The notes under the pieces were generated by a model that was not told where the DNA came from, did no database searches, and worked only from the letters and a program-made list of their open reading frames with translations. Positions 19,872-28,905 of a stretch of DNA of 64,000 nucleotides are shown here, in pieces; position 1 is the first letter of the stretch, and each line of letters opens with the position of its first letter. The translations under genes and the position numbers were made by a program. The stretch comes from Gemmobacter fulvus (GTDB lineage: Bacteria > Pseudomonadota > Alphaproteobacteria > Rhodobacterales > Rhodobacteraceae): assembly GCF_018798885.1 (NCBI RefSeq), contig NZ_CP076361.1:1649501-1713500 (forward strand). The letters are read 5' to 3'.

Positions 19872-22013
19872 ATGTTCAACGTGACGAAAAAATCGATCCA
19901 ATGGGGCAAAGAGACGCTGACGCTGGAGGCCGGCAAGGTCGCGCGTCAGGCCGATGGCTCCGTGATCGCCACGCTTGGGGAAACCAGCGTGATGGCCAAC
20001 GTGACCTTTGCAAAGGCCGCAAAGCCGGGGCAGGATTTCTTCCCGCTCACCGTGCATTATCAAGAGAAATACTATGCCGCCGGGAAAATTCCGGGCGGTT
20101 TCTTCAAGCGTGAAGCCCGTCCGTCCGAAAAAGAGACGCTGACCTCGCGCCTGATCGACCGTCCCTGCCGCCCGCTGTTCGTCGAAGGCTTCAAGCACGA
20201 AGTTCTGGTGATGTGCACCGTGCTGTCGCATGACCTCGTGAACGAGCCCGATATCGTGGCGATGATCGCCGCCTCGGCAGCGCTGACCATTTCCGGCGTG
20301 CCGTTCATGGGCCCGATCGGGGCTGCCCGCGTCGGCTTCGTCAATGGCGACTATGTGCTGAACCCCGATGTCGAAGACCTGCAAAAGCTGCGCGACAACC
20401 CGGAGCAGCGTCTGGATCTGGTCATCGCCGGCACCAAAGACGCGGTGATGATGGTGGAATCGGAAGCTTACGAGCTGACCGAAGCCGAAATGCTGGGTGC
20501 CGTGAAGTTCGGCCATGCCGCCATGCAGCCTGTGATCGACATGATCATCGACTTTGCAGAAGCCTGTGCCAAAGAACCTTTCGACTTCCAGGCACCGGAC
20601 TATTCCGATCTCTATGCCCGCGTCAAAGCCGCTGGCGAAACCCAGATGCGCGCAGCCTTTGCGATCAAGGACAAGCAAGAGCGGACCAACGCCATTTCCG
20701 CCGCCGTGGCCGCCATCAAGGGCGCGCTGTCGGAAGAAGATCTGGCCGATGGCAACCTCGGCTCGGCGATCAAGAAGCTGGAAAGCTCGATCCTGCGCGG
20801 CGACATCATCAATGGTGGTGCCCGCATCGACGGCCGCGACAACAAGACCGTGCGTCAGATCATCGGTGAAACCGGCATCCTGCCGCGCACCCATGGCTCG
20901 GCCCTGTTCACCCGTGGCGAAACCCAGGCGCTGGTCGTGACCACGCTGGGCACCGGCGAAGATGAGCAGATCATCGACGCGCTGCACGGCAATTCGCGCT
21001 CCAACTTCCTGCTGCACTACAACTTCCCGCCCTATTCGGTCGGTGAAGTGGGCCGCGTCGGTTCGCCCGGTCGTCGTGAAATCGGCCATGGCAAGCTGGC
21101 ATGGCGCGCGCTGCAAGCCGTGCTGCCCGCCGCGACCGATTTCCCCTACACCATCCGCGTCGTGTCCGAGATCACCGAATCGAACGGCTCGTCCTCGATG
21201 GCGTCGGTCTGCGGTGGGTCGCTCGCCATGATGGATGCGGGCGTGCCGCTGAAAGCCCCGGTGGCTGGCGTGGCCATGGGTCTGATTCTGGAAGATGACG
21301 GCCGCTTTGCCGTGCTGACCGATATTCTGGGCGACGAGGATCACCTCGGCGACATGGATTTCAAGGTGGCTGGCACCGAGAACGGCATCACCTCGCTGCA
21401 AATGGACATCAAGATTGCCGGGATCACCCCGGAAATCATGGAACAGGCGCTGGCACAGGCCAAGGATGGCCGTCTGCACATCCTGTCCGAGATGAACAAG
21501 GCGCTGTCGGCCCCGCAAGGCTTCAGCGAATACGCTCCGAAGATCGAAACGCTGTCGATCCCGACCGACAAGATCCGTGAAGTGATCGGCTCGGGCGGCA
21601 AGGTGATCCGCGAGATCGTGGAAGTTTCGGGCGCCAAGGTCGATATCAACGACGATGGCATGATCAAGATCGCCTCGAACTCTGCCGAAGCCATCAAGAA
21701 GGCCTATGACATGATCTGGTCGATCGTGGCAGAGCCGGAAGAAGGCCAAGTTTACACCGGCAAAGTGGTGAAACTGGTCGATTTCGGCGCTTTCGTGAAC
21801 TTCTTCGGCAAGCGCGATGGTCTGGTGCACGTCAGCCAGATCGCCAACAAGCGCCTGAACCACCCGAACGAGATCCTCAAAGAGGGTCAAGAAGTGAAGG
21901 TGAAGCTGCTGGGCTTTGACGACCGTGGCAAGGTGCGCCTTGGCATGAAGATGGTCGATCAGGAAACCGGCGCTGAAATCACCGAAAAGAAAGAAGAATC
22001 CGCCGAAGGCTGA
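19872..22013 (+). CDS. pnp: Polyribonucleotide nucleotidyltransferase (PNPase)
   Basis: 3'-5' phosphorolytic exoribonuclease of the RNA degradation machinery. The 713-residue protein has two RNase PH-like domains separated by a helical linker. The second contains the [16 protein letters not shown] and [10 protein letters not shown] segments of the phosphate-binding active site. A C-terminal KH domain (I-G-S-G-G-K around residue 570) and an S1 domain ([15 protein letters not shown]) follow. The ATG at 19872 matches the conserved M-F-N-V start; an ATG 11 codons upstream is not conserved. It ends at an intrinsic terminator. Confidence 0.97.
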   Translation: MFNVTKKSIQWGKETLTLEAGKVARQADGSVIATLGETSVMANVTFAKAAKPGQDFFPLTVHYQEKYYAAGKIPGGFFKREARPSEKETLTSRLIDRPCRPLFVEGFKHEVLVMCTVLSHDLVNEPDIVAMIAASAALTISGVPFMGPIGAARVGFVNGDYVLNPDVEDLQKLRDNPEQRLDLVIAGTKDAVMMVESEAYELTEAEMLGAVKFGHAAMQPVIDMIIDFAEACAKEPFDFQAPDYSDLYARVKAAGETQMRAAFAIKDKQERTNAISAAVAAIKGALSEEDLADGNLGSAIKKLESSILRGDIINGGARIDGRDNKTVRQIIGETGILPRTHGSALFTRGETQALVVTTLGTGEDEQIIDALHGNSRSNFLLHYNFPPYSVGEVGRVGSPGRREIGHGKLAWRALQAVLPAATDFPYTIRVVSEITESNGSSSMASVCGGSLAMMDAGVPLKAPVAGVAMGLILEDDGRFAVLTDILGDEDHLGDMDFKVAGTENGITSLQMDIKIAGITPEIMEQALAQAKDGRLHILSEMNKALSAPQGFSEYAPKIETLSIPTDKIREVIGSGGKVIREIVEVSGAKVDINDDGMIKIASNSAEAIKKAYDMIWSIVAEPEEGQVYTGKVVKLVDFGAFVNFFGKRDGLVHVSQIANKRLNHPNEILKEGQEVKVKLLGFDDRGKVRLGMKMVDQETGAEITEKKEESAEG

Positions 22014-22037
22014 TCTTCTTTTGTCCTGACGGAAATG

Positions 22038-22067
22038 AGGCCCCGGTGGAAACGCCGGGGCCTTTTC
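22038..22067 (+). terminator. pnp intrinsic terminator
   Basis: A 9-bp perfect stem AGGCCCCGG / CCGGGGCCT (22038-22046 and 22055-22063) with an 8-nt loop and TTT after it, 24 bp past the pnp stop. Confidence 0.85.
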
Positions 22068-22157
22068 ACGTCAATCCTGCGTGACATCCGCTCTGCCCAC
22101 TGGAACCGAATCCCGTCTGCGGCGATTCTTTCCCGAGCAGACAAAACAGGAGCCGTC

Positions 22158-22745
22158 ATGCGCCCGATTCTGACGCGACGCCATTTCATCGCCAGCGCCG
22201 CCATCGCCCTGGCCGCGCCAACCGTACTGCGCGCCACGCAGGAGGATTGGGTGCTGCCACCGGAATACGAACCGCTGACCCTGTCGCTGCAAGACGCCTA
22301 TGTGCCGGGCATGATCCTGGTCGATCCCGACAGTTTCTCGCTGTATTTCACGCTGGAGAGCAATCTGGCGATGCGCTTTGTCGTCGGTGTCGGGCGCGGC
22401 AATCTGTATGAGGCCGGGCAGTTCACCGTCGGGGCCAAGAAGGAATGGCCAAGCTGGACCCCGACGCAGGACATGATTGCCCGCAACCCCGATCACTATG
22501 CCCAATATGCCGACGGGATGCCCGGCGGCCCCGACAATCCCTTGGGCGCGCGGGCGCTGTATCTGTTTGACGAGGCGCGCGGCGATACGTTCCTGCGCAT
22601 CCATGGCACGCCGGAACCCTGGACGATTGCCTCTGCCGTGTCGAATGGCTGTGTGCGTCTGGTCAATGAACATATCGAAATGCTCTATGACATGGTGCAA
22701 CTGGGCGCCCCGGTCGTGCTTTATACCAAAACCACCGAAAGCTGA
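22158..22745 (+). CDS. L,D-transpeptidase (YkuD family), probable Tat substrate
   Basis: Periplasmic enzyme that forms 3-3 crosslinks in peptidoglycan or attaches proteins to it. The 195-residue protein has an N-terminal T-R-R-H-F-I segment and hydrophobic stretch resembling a twin-arginine signal. The YkuD domain follows, with H-G-T (His149) and the catalytic S-N-G-C-V-R-L motif (Cys165). It belongs to the short type without a separate peptidoglycan-binding domain. The ATG at 22158 follows an AGGAG. It is flanked by terminators on both sides, so it is likely monocistronic. Confidence 0.92.
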   Translation: MRPILTRRHFIASAAIALAAPTVLRATQEDWVLPPEYEPLTLSLQDAYVPGMILVDPDSFSLYFTLESNLAMRFVVGVGRGNLYEAGQFTVGAKKEWPSWTPTQDMIARNPDHYAQYADGMPGGPDNPLGARALYLFDEARGDTFLRIHGTPEPWTIASAVSNGCVRLVNEHIEMLYDMVQLGAPVVLYTKTTES

Positions 22746-22748
22746 GAT

Positions 22749-22770
22749 GGCCCCCTTGCGGGGGGTCTTT
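22749..22770 (+). terminator. Probable terminator after the L,D-transpeptidase gene
   Basis: A 7-bp GC-rich stem (GGCCCCC with GGGGGTC, one G-T pair) and a short T run, immediately after the stop codon. The T tract is short, so efficiency is uncertain. Confidence 0.6.
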
Positions 22771-22781
22771 CTGGCCGATAA

Positions 22782-22801
22782 TGTAATAGTATCACATTAC
22801 A
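22782..22801. promoter_or_regulatory. Zur-like palindromic operator upstream of the CobW-family GTPase
   Basis: TGTAATAGTATCACATTACA: half-sites TGTAAT and ATTACA separated by 8 bp, in the only A/T-rich stretch of this intergenic gap and 10 bp before the GTPase start. Half-site, spacing and target gene fit the zinc uptake regulator Zur, whose sites precede zinc-responsive COG0523 GTPases in many proteobacteria. The match to the alphaproteobacterial Zur motif is approximate and no zur gene lies in the window. Confidence 0.6.
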
Positions 22802-22811
22802 TGAGGCCGCC

Positions 22812-24011
22812 ATGCCAGATACCCGCCTGCCTGTCACCGTGCTTTCCGGCTTTCTCGGGGCCGGAAAGACCACGCTGCTCAATCACATCCTGAACAATCG
22901 CGAGGGTCGCCGCGTCGCGGTGATCGTCAACGATATGTCAGAGGTGAATATTGACGCCGATCTGATCCGCGATGGCGCGGACCTGCACCGCACCGAAGAA
23001 AAGCTGGTCGAAATGACCAATGGCTGCATCTGCTGCACGCTGCGCGACGATCTGCTGACCGAAGTGCGGCGGCTGGCCGATGCGGGTCGGTTTGATTATC
23101 TGCTGATCGAAAGCACCGGCATTGCCGAGCCGTTGCCCGTCGCCGCCACCTTCGATTTCCGCGATGCCGAGGGCAACAGCCTGTCCGATGTTGCCCGGCT
23201 GGATACGATGGTCACCGTGGTCGATGCGATCAATCTGCTGAACGATTTTTCCAGTCACGACTTTCTGGCAGACCGGGGCGAAAGTCTGGGTGAATCTGAC
23301 ACGCGGACGTTGGTCAACCTGCTGACGGATCAGATCGAATTTGCCAATGTGATCGTGCTGAACAAATGCCGCGATGCCGGGCCAGCCCGCGTGGCCACGG
23401 CGCGCAGCATCATCCATGCGCTGAACCCGGATGCGCGGGTGATTGAAACAGATCAGTCGCGGGTGGCCCCGGATGCGATCTTTGACACCGCCCTGTTCGA
23501 TTTCGACCGGGCGCAGGAACATCCGCTCTGGGCCAAGGAGCTTTATGGTTTCGCGCATCACACCCCCGAAACCGACGAATATGGCATCACCAGCTTTGTC
23601 TATCGCGCCCGCCGCCCGTTTGACCCGACGCGCATCCATGCGGTGCTGAACGGCGATCTGCCGGGGGTGATCCGTGCCAAGGGGCATTTCTGGCTGGCGA
23701 CGCGGCCAAACTGGGTGGCCGAGTTTTCATTGGCCGGGGCGGTATCGACCGTCAGCCCCTTGGGCGGCTGGTGGGCGTCGGTGCCGAAAGAGCGTTGGCC
23801 CACCCATCCCGACGCCCTGAGCGAAGTGGCGACGAAATGGCAGGAGCCCTGGGGCGACCGGCGGCAAGAGATCGTGTTCATCGGCACCGGCATGGACGAG
23901 GCGGCGCTACGCGCCCGGCTCGATGCCGCCCTGCTCCCCGATTCGGCATTCACCCCAGAAAGCTGGGCCGGGCTGGCCGATCCCTTCCCCGGCTGGCGTC
24001 GCGCCGCATGA
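22812..24011 (+). CDS. CobW/COG0523-family GTP-binding protein, probable zinc metallochaperone
   Basis: A 399-residue G3E GTPase. The Walker A loop G-F-L-G-A-G-K-T-T is at residues 13-21. The family metal-binding motif G-C-I-C-C-T-L (Cys72, 74, 75) and E-S-T-G-I-A-E-P (switch/Walker B) follow, then N-K-C in place of NKxD. The C-terminal CobW_C domain spans ~255-385 and includes the F-W-L-A-T-R and G-x-W-W-A motifs typical of the ZigA-like zinc subgroup. Such proteins deliver Zn to client enzymes under zinc limitation. A Zur-like operator just upstream supports zinc, rather than cobalamin, function. No cob genes are nearby. The downstream DUF6525 gene overlaps by 4 nt. Confidence 0.88.
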   Translation: MPDTRLPVTVLSGFLGAGKTTLLNHILNNREGRRVAVIVNDMSEVNIDADLIRDGADLHRTEEKLVEMTNGCICCTLRDDLLTEVRRLADAGRFDYLLIESTGIAEPLPVAATFDFRDAEGNSLSDVARLDTMVTVVDAINLLNDFSSHDFLADRGESLGESDTRTLVNLLTDQIEFANVIVLNKCRDAGPARVATARSIIHALNPDARVIETDQSRVAPDAIFDTALFDFDRAQEHPLWAKELYGFAHHTPETDEYGITSFVYRARRPFDPTRIHAVLNGDLPGVIRAKGHFWLATRPNWVAEFSLAGAVSTVSPLGGWWASVPKERWPTHPDALSEVATKWQEPWGDRRQEIVFIGTGMDEAALRARLDAALLPDSAFTPESWAGLADPFPGWRRAA

Positions 24012-24274
24012 GCCGCAATCTTGTCTCGCCCCGCGCCCGCTGGCGCCGGGGCAGCCCGATGGCGCGGCATGATCAACTGCCCGCGCCGTTGCGGCACTGG
24101 CTGGCCCATGCTGCCCTGCCCTGGAGCCTGCGGTCCATCCTGCCGCTGTGGCAGAAGGCGCTGCGCGACACGGGCTGCGAAACCGCGGCCCTCGCGCGAT
24201 TGAGTGCGGCCGAAGCCGCCACCCTGCGCCGGGATGCGGCCCAGGTCTGGGGCACGGATTACCCGGCACGCTGA
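24008..24274 (+). CDS. DUF6525-like small protein
   Basis: An 88-residue basic protein whose core (L-R-x-W-L-A-x-A-A-L-P-W-S, then [10 protein letters not shown]) matches short Rhodobacterales proteins I recall as DUF6525. There is no signal peptide or membrane segment. It is translationally coupled to the zinc-type GTPase by an ATGA overlap, so it may act with it or be a GTPase client or adaptor. That is guilt by association only. A terminator follows 10 bp after the stop. Confidence 0.7.
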   Translation: MSRNLVSPRARWRRGSPMARHDQLPAPLRHWLAHAALPWSLRSILPLWQKALRDTGCETAALARLSAAEAATLRRDAAQVWGTDYPAR

Positions 24275-24277
24275 CAG

Positions 24278-24307
24278 CAAAAAGCCCGAGGCAGAGCCTC
24301 GGGCCTT
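24278..24307. terminator. Terminator between DUF6525 and DUF1127 genes
   Basis: A 9-bp perfect stem GCCCGAGGC / GCCTCGGGC with loop AGA (24284-24304). The A run before it gives TTTTT on the minus strand; only CTT follows on the plus strand. It can end transcription from both sides but is stronger for the minus-strand DUF1127 transcript. Confidence 0.8.
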
Positions 24308-24399
24308 GATGCGGCGGCGCACAGGGTTTCTGGGGAGGAACCTGCACCGCCAACCCTGCCTTCCCCACGAGGGAGGAGAGAGAAGGCCGGAGAGAAACC

Positions 24400-24615
24400 T
24401 TATTTGTAACCGGCGGACTGACGGGCGATGTCGACGATCTGCGAGCGATGCACGCCCAGATCAGCCAGATCACGGTCGGTCAGATTTTCCAGTTCACGCA
24501 GAGTGCGGGTGAATTCGGCCCGACGCTCCATCGCAGCTTTCACCGATGCGACCGCAGTGGCGAAGACGCCTGCAAAGCCGGTGTGAAGAACGCGGTCGGA
24601 AGAAACGTAAGCCAT
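24400..24615 (-). CDS. DUF1127 domain protein
   Basis: A 71-residue protein. The C-terminal half has the DUF1127 pattern T-L-R-E-L-x-N-L-T-D-R-D-L-A-D-L-G-V-x-R-S-Q-I, a short arginine-rich helical element. Larger relatives of this group have been linked to RNA binding and to phosphate or carbon metabolism in alphaproteobacteria. The N-terminal ~30 residues are moderately hydrophobic. The gene stands alone between a terminator and a ~200-bp gap. Confidence 0.85.
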   Translation of the reverse strand: MAYVSSDRVLHTGFAGVFATAVASVKAAMERRAEFTRTLRELENLTDRDLADLGVHRSQIVDIARQSAGYK

Positions 24616-24763
24616 TTCATATGCCTCTTTTGCGGATCAACAGCGTCTGGCCTATTCCTCGCGCTGGTGACCCTTAAATGGGGCAAATGCTGCACCTGCA
24701 CAATCCGGTGCTTTGCCATTGCCGCCATGCAGAAACCGCATGGCTCGGCGGCAGGCCCCTCAA

Positions 24764-24795
24764 ACGAAAACAGCCCCGGAAGACCGGGGCTGTCT
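24764..24795 (-). terminator. Terminator of the peroxiredoxin gene
   Basis: A 10-bp perfect stem ACAGCCCCGG / CCGGGGCTGT (24770-24779 and 24784-24793). It is followed on the minus strand by TTTT and a second T-rich stretch, about 20 bp after the peroxiredoxin stop. Confidence 0.88.
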
Positions 24796-24812
24796 GGGTC
24801 TGATACCTGCGC

Positions 24813-25469
24813 TTACTGCGGGGCTTTTGCAAAGCGCAGATAGGGCAGCTTGATATCCAGCGGGCCGAACTTGGCCTCGGCCTGTTCGTTGTTCAGGCTC
24901 AGCGCCACGATCACATCCTGCCCCGGAACCCAGTTGGCAGGCGTCGCAATCGGCACGCCATCGGTGGCCTGCACGGCGTCGAGCGCCCGCAGGATCTCGG
25001 CGAAGTTGCGGCCCACCGACATCGGATAGGTCATGGTCAGCCGGACCTTCTTGTCAGGCCCGACTATATAGACAGTGCGCACGGTGGCGGTATGCGCGGG
25101 CGCGCGCCCTTCGGTGGGCAGGTAATATTCGGCGGGCAGCATGTCATAGGCTTTGGCGACCGTCAGCGAGGTGTCATCAATGATCGGAAAATCCGCCGGG
25201 CTGCCGGCGAAGGCTTCGATATCGCGCTTCCATTTGCCGTGATCCTCGACCGAGTCGACCGAAACGCCGATCACCTTGGTTTTGCGCTTGGCAAATTCCG
25301 GGATCAATTGCGCAACCGCGCCGAATTCCGTGGTGCAGACCGGCGTGAAATCGCGCGGGTGGCTGAAAATGATGGCATAGCTGTCGCCCAGCCACTCGTG
25401 AAAGCGGATCTGGCCCGCCGTGCTGTCGGCGGTGAAATCAGGCGCGATGTCATTGATACGAACGGACAT
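24813..25469 (-). CDS. 1-Cys peroxiredoxin (Prx6 type)
   Basis: Thiol peroxidase reducing H2O2 and organic hydroperoxides. The 218-residue protein has the Prx active site F-T-P-V-C-T-T-E with the peroxidatic Cys45 and no other cysteine. This defines a 1-Cys enzyme that needs an external reductant. The long C-terminal extension (P-A-N-W-x-P-G-Q-D-V-I) is typical of the Prx6/AhpC-like subgroup. It is cytosolic by sequence and monocistronic, with a strong terminator. It diverges from the sulfotransferase gene across 213 bp. Confidence 0.93.
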   Translation of the reverse strand: MSVRINDIAPDFTADSTAGQIRFHEWLGDSYAIIFSHPRDFTPVCTTEFGAVAQLIPEFAKRKTKVIGVSVDSVEDHGKWKRDIEAFAGSPADFPIIDDTSLTVAKAYDMLPAEYYLPTEGRAPAHTATVRTVYIVGPDKKVRLTMTYPMSVGRNFAEILRALDAVQATDGVPIATPANWVPGQDVIVALSLNNEQAEAKFGPLDIKLPYLRFAKAPQ

Positions 25470-25682
25470 GAAAAGCCTCCTCGGCGGGATCTGGTTCGCT
25501 GTTCAAGATAGACAATCGGAACAGAAGTTTCACCCCGCCACGCACAGATGCGGCAAAAAAGGACAGGAACCCATCGTAGGGAGACAAGACAGAACACTGT
25601 TCCATTCCGGCCCAAGGGCCGCAGGCAGTGGACGATCCGCGCCCTGCCTGCTAACCAAGCCCCACCCCGACCGGAGCCTGCC

Positions 25683-26462
25683 ATGCTTCTGCCCAACCGC
25701 CATTTCAGCCCGTTCAAACTGTTCCTTGACCGGAACAGCCATACCGCGCTGATGCTGAATCCGAAGGTGTTGACCACCTTCACCCGTGCCCTGCTGACCG
25801 AAGGCTACCGTGATCATCTGGGCCATGCCGATCCGTCGGATGGGCGCTGGTCGTTCCTGTCGGTGCCGCGCCGGTTTCCGATGGCGCCGCTGCATCATTA
25901 TCTTGGCTTCCTGCGTGATCCCGCCGCCTATGCGCTGTTTGGTTTTGTGCGCAATCCCTATGGGCGGCTGACCTCGGCCTGGAAGAACAAGTTTCTGGAC
26001 GGCCATCACCGTAGCCCGGATGGCAGCGATGCAGCCTATGCCCGCTCCATGCGCAAACACGAATTGCCGCCGCTGCGCGCCTTTGCCCGCAAGCAGGGCC
26101 TGCCAGGCGGCACCCCGAACACGCTGGTGCCGTTTGAAACTTTTCTGCGCTATATCGCCGCCCAGCCCGAGGGCCGCCGCGATCATCACTGGGAAAGCCA
26201 GTCCGTTGTGCTGATGTGCGACCGCCTGCGCTACAGCCGCATCTTCCGCATTGAGACAGAGCTGGAGGAAGGGTTTCTGACCCTTGGCCGCAGGCTCGGC
26301 TTTCCTGACCCTTGGGTCTCGGCGCGGATGGATCGGCGCACCAACCCCAGCAAACGACAGGCCGCGACCTATACGCCAGAGCTTGCTGCACTGGCGCAAA
26401 GCCTGATTGCGCAGGATCTGGACCGCTTTGGCTATGATCCCGAAAGCTGGCGCGACTACTGA
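25683..26462 (+). CDS. Sulfotransferase family 2 domain protein
   Basis: A 259-residue protein with the F-V-R-N-P-Y-x-R-L-x-S-A-W segment (about residues 81-93) that is the 3'-phosphate PAPS-binding loop of the sulfotransf_2 group. A C-terminal N-P-S-K and Y-x-P-E-L-A-A region is also typical. The expected 5'-phosphosulfate loop near the N-terminus is degenerate (H-T-A-L-M-L-N-P-K instead of a G-x-x-K-T/S pattern), so the catalytic state is uncertain. Acceptors in this family are glycans or lipids. The start at 25683 is chosen by similarity; the frame is open upstream. Confidence 0.75.
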   Translation: MLLPNRHFSPFKLFLDRNSHTALMLNPKVLTTFTRALLTEGYRDHLGHADPSDGRWSFLSVPRRFPMAPLHHYLGFLRDPAAYALFGFVRNPYGRLTSAWKNKFLDGHHRSPDGSDAAYARSMRKHELPPLRAFARKQGLPGGTPNTLVPFETFLRYIAAQPEGRRDHHWESQSVVLMCDRLRYSRIFRIETELEEGFLTLGRRLGFPDPWVSARMDRRTNPSKRQAATYTPELAALAQSLIAQDLDRFGYDPESWRDY

Positions 26463-26466
26463 TCAG

Positions 26467-26480
26467 AATTTGATCAAATT
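26467..26480. promoter_or_regulatory. Perfect 14-bp palindrome upstream of the aldehyde dehydrogenase gene
   Basis: AATTTGATCAAATT is a perfect inverted repeat, 70 bp before the ATG at 26550. It could be an operator or overlap a -35/-10 region. It differs from the TetR-type palindrome of the downstream cluster. Confidence 0.4.
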
Positions 26481-26549
26481 ATCGGGATTTCCGCTTGCGC
26501 CGCTCCGCGCCGGATGTAAGCTGCGCCCGCATCCCCCGGAGGAACAGAC

Positions 26550-27995
26550 ATGCTGATCAAACGCGATTTCTATATCAACGGCGCTTGGGTGGCACCGCTC
26601 GCCCCGCGCGATTGCGAGGTGATTGATCCGTCAACCGAAGAGCCCTGCGCCGTCATCTCGCTCGGCAGCGAGGCGGATTGCGACCGGGCCGTTGCTGCCG
26701 CCAAGACAGCCTTCGAGAGCTGGTCGGTGACGCCACCCGAAACCCGTCGCGCCTATGTCGAGGCGATCCTTGCACAATATGAAGCCCGCGCCGAAGAAAT
26801 GGCGCAGGCCATTTCCATCGAAATGGGCGCGCCGATCAAACTGGCGCGCGAAAGTCAGGCGCCCTGCCTGCCCTGGCACCTGAAAAACTTCCTGACCGCG
26901 TTTGATCAGATCGAATGGGTGCGCCCGCTTGGCCCCCATGCGCCGAATGACCGGATCGCGCTGGAACCGATCGGCGTTGTCGGCCTGATCACGCCGTGGA
27001 ACTGGCCGATGAATCAGGTCACGCTCAAGGTGATCCCGGCGCTGCTGGCAGGCTGCACCTGCGTGCTGAAACCATCGGAGGAAAGCCCGCTGTCCTCGAT
27101 GCTGTTCGCGGAATTCGTGCATGACGCGGGCGTGCCGCCGGGCGTGTTCAACCTGGTGAATGGCGATGGCATGGGCGTGGGCAGCCGCCTGTCGGCGCAC
27201 CCGGATGTGGAGATGATCAGCTTCACCGGCTCGACCCGCGCCGGCCGGGCCATTTCCAAGGCTGCCGCCGAAACCCTGAAACGGGTCACGCTGGAGTTGG
27301 GCGGCAAAGGCGCCAATCTGGTGTTTGCCGATGCCGATGACCGCGCGGTGGAACGTGGCGTGCGGCATATGATGAACAACTCCGGCCAAAGCTGCAACGC
27401 GCCGTCGCGGATGCTGGTAGAGCGGCCCTATTACGACCGGGCGGTGGAAATCGCCGCCGAGGTTGCGGCCTCGATCCCGGTCGGCCCTGCCGCCGAAGAG
27501 GGCAAGCATATCGGCCCGGTGGTGAACAAACGCCAGTGGGAGCAGATCCAGTCCTACATCCAGAAGGGCATCGAAGAAGGTGCGCGGCTGGTGGCGGGGG
27601 GCCTTGGCCGCCCCGAGCATCTGAACCGGGGTTTTTACGTCAAACCCACGGTTTTTGCCGATGTGACCCCGGGCATGACCATCGAACGCGAAGAGATCTT
27701 CGGGCCGGTGCTGTCGATCCTGCCCTTTGACACCGAAGACGACGCCGTGCGCATCGCCAATGATACGCCCTATGGCCTGACCAACTATGTGCAAAGCAGC
27801 GATGGTGCCCGCCGCAACCGGCTGGCGCGCAAGCTGCGCTCGGGCATGGTGGAAATGAACGGCAAGGCGCGTGCTGCCGGATCGCCGTTCGGCGGGGTCA
27901 AGGCTTCGGGCCGGGCGCGGGAAGGCGGCCATTGGGGGATTGAAGAATTCCTCGAGGCCAAGGCGATCTCGGGCTGGGACAGCGACGCAGAGTGA
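26550..27995 (+). CDS. NAD(P)-dependent aldehyde dehydrogenase
   Basis: A 481-residue member of the ALDH superfamily. The catalytic nucleophile is Cys282 in N-S-G-Q-S-C, the general base Glu249 lies in L-E-L-G-G-K, and I-T-P-W-N-W-P and F-T-G-S-T form the cofactor site. The overall pattern resembles bacterial ALDHs for small aliphatic or semialdehyde substrates; the substrate is not deducible. A GGAGGAAC ribosome-binding site precedes the ATG. It stands alone on the plus strand and ends in a long hairpin facing the isomerase gene. It may feed the catabolic cluster but lacks the cluster's operator. Confidence 0.9.
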   Translation: MLIKRDFYINGAWVAPLAPRDCEVIDPSTEEPCAVISLGSEADCDRAVAAAKTAFESWSVTPPETRRAYVEAILAQYEARAEEMAQAISIEMGAPIKLARESQAPCLPWHLKNFLTAFDQIEWVRPLGPHAPNDRIALEPIGVVGLITPWNWPMNQVTLKVIPALLAGCTCVLKPSEESPLSSMLFAEFVHDAGVPPGVFNLVNGDGMGVGSRLSAHPDVEMISFTGSTRAGRAISKAAAETLKRVTLELGGKGANLVFADADDRAVERGVRHMMNNSGQSCNAPSRMLVERPYYDRAVEIAAEVAASIPVGPAAEEGKHIGPVVNKRQWEQIQSYIQKGIEEGARLVAGGLGRPEHLNRGFYVKPTVFADVTPGMTIEREEIFGPVLSILPFDTEDDAVRIANDTPYGLTNYVQSSDGARRNRLARKLRSGMVEMNGKARAAGSPFGGVKASGRAREGGHWGIEEFLEAKAISGWDSDAE

Positions 27996-28001
27996 ACCGA
28001 C

Positions 28002-28038
28002 GCGCACCGCCCTTGTCGCCATGACAAGGGCGGTGCGC
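28002..28038. terminator. Long hairpin between convergent genes
   Basis: A 16-bp perfect stem GCGCACCGCCCTTGTC / GACAAGGGCGGTGCGC with a 5-nt loop in the 51-bp gap between the aldehyde dehydrogenase and isomerase genes. There is no T run, so it may be a Rho-assisted terminator or an mRNA 3'-end stabiliser for both transcripts. Confidence 0.7.
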
Positions 28039-28046
28039 CTGCCCCG

Positions 28047-28904
28047 TCAGCACAGGCTGCGAAACCGCGCCACCATCGTGTCCAAGACCTCTGCCGGATC
28101 ACGCCGCCACCAGTTCTGCGCCGAAAACACCTCGACCTCGCAGGGCCCGGCATAACCCGCGCCCTCGACCCCGGCGCGAATGGCGCGCAGATCGGCCACG
28201 CCATCGCCCATCATGCCCCGGTCCAGCAGCACATCCGCGGTCTCGGCCAGCCAGTCGCAAAGGTGATAGCCGAAGATCCGCTGCCCGGCGCGGGCAAGCT
28301 GGCGTGGCAGATCGCAATCCCACCACACATGATAGACATCAATCGCCACCCCCAGATTGGGCGCGGCGATGGCATCGCAGATGTCCAGCGCATCGCGGGT
28401 GGTGGTCAGGCAAGAGCGGTTGCCCGCATAGACGGGGTTGAGCGGCTCCAGCGCCAGCTTCACCCCGCGCGCGGCGGCATAGGGCGCAGCTTCGGCCACA
28501 CGCTCGGTCACGCGTTTCAGGCTCTCGGTCACGCCCTTGCTGCCCGGCTCCACCCCGCCGACAACGATGGTCAGCACCGGGGCCTGCAAATCGGCCGTCA
28601 TGTCGATGGCGGCCTGAAACTCATCCATAACGGCAGCGCGCCCTGCCGGGGCAAGCGGCCCCACCAGAAACGGGGCGCGGCAGAGGCCGACCACCGGCAC
28701 ACCTGCCGCCAGCGCCCGCGCGCCGATCTGCGCCGCACGGCTGCCGATCTCACGCCGCCAGAACACGATCCCGCCAAAGCCGCGTTCGGCACAGGCGTCT
28801 ATCACACGTTCGGGCGACCACCCGGCCCCATGCCCCTCAAGATTGTGGCCCAAGCTTGCGGTATTGAGCGCCAGGGCCGAGTGGTCAGTCGTGAAGTCCC
28901 GCAT
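28047..28904 (-). CDS. Sugar phosphate isomerase/epimerase family protein (TIM barrel)
   Basis: A 285-residue AP-endonuclease-2-type TIM barrel. The pattern K-L-A-L-E-P-L-N-P (metal Glu), I-D-V-Y-H-V-W-W (metal Asp/His) and E-V-E-V-F-S (last metal Glu) is that of xylose-isomerase-like epimerases and dehydratases. It probably interconverts a sugar, keto-sugar or polyol acid. It is the last gene of the minus-strand unit acyl-CoA dehydrogenase - SDR - DUF993 - isomerase and starts 1 nt after the DUF993 stop, so it is co-translated. The unit's promoter carries the cluster palindrome at 31998-32013. Confidence 0.83.
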   Translation of the reverse strand: MRDFTTDHSALALNTASLGHNLEGHGAGWSPERVIDACAERGFGGIVFWRREIGSRAAQIGARALAAGVPVVGLCRAPFLVGPLAPAGRAAVMDEFQAAIDMTADLQAPVLTIVVGGVEPGSKGVTESLKRVTERVAEAAPYAAARGVKLALEPLNPVYAGNRSCLTTTRDALDICDAIAAPNLGVAIDVYHVWWDCDLPRQLARAGQRIFGYHLCDWLAETADVLLDRGMMGDGVADLRAIRAGVEGAGYAGPCEVEVFSAQNWWRRDPAEVLDTMVARFRSLC

Positions 28905-28905
28905 C

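Noticed and set aside
25592-25602. GAACACTGTTC, a perfect palindrome resembling a LexA-type box.
   Set aside because: Alphaproteobacterial LexA sites are direct repeats (GTTC-N7-GTTC type). The site lies between a peroxiredoxin and a sulfotransferase with no SOS link.
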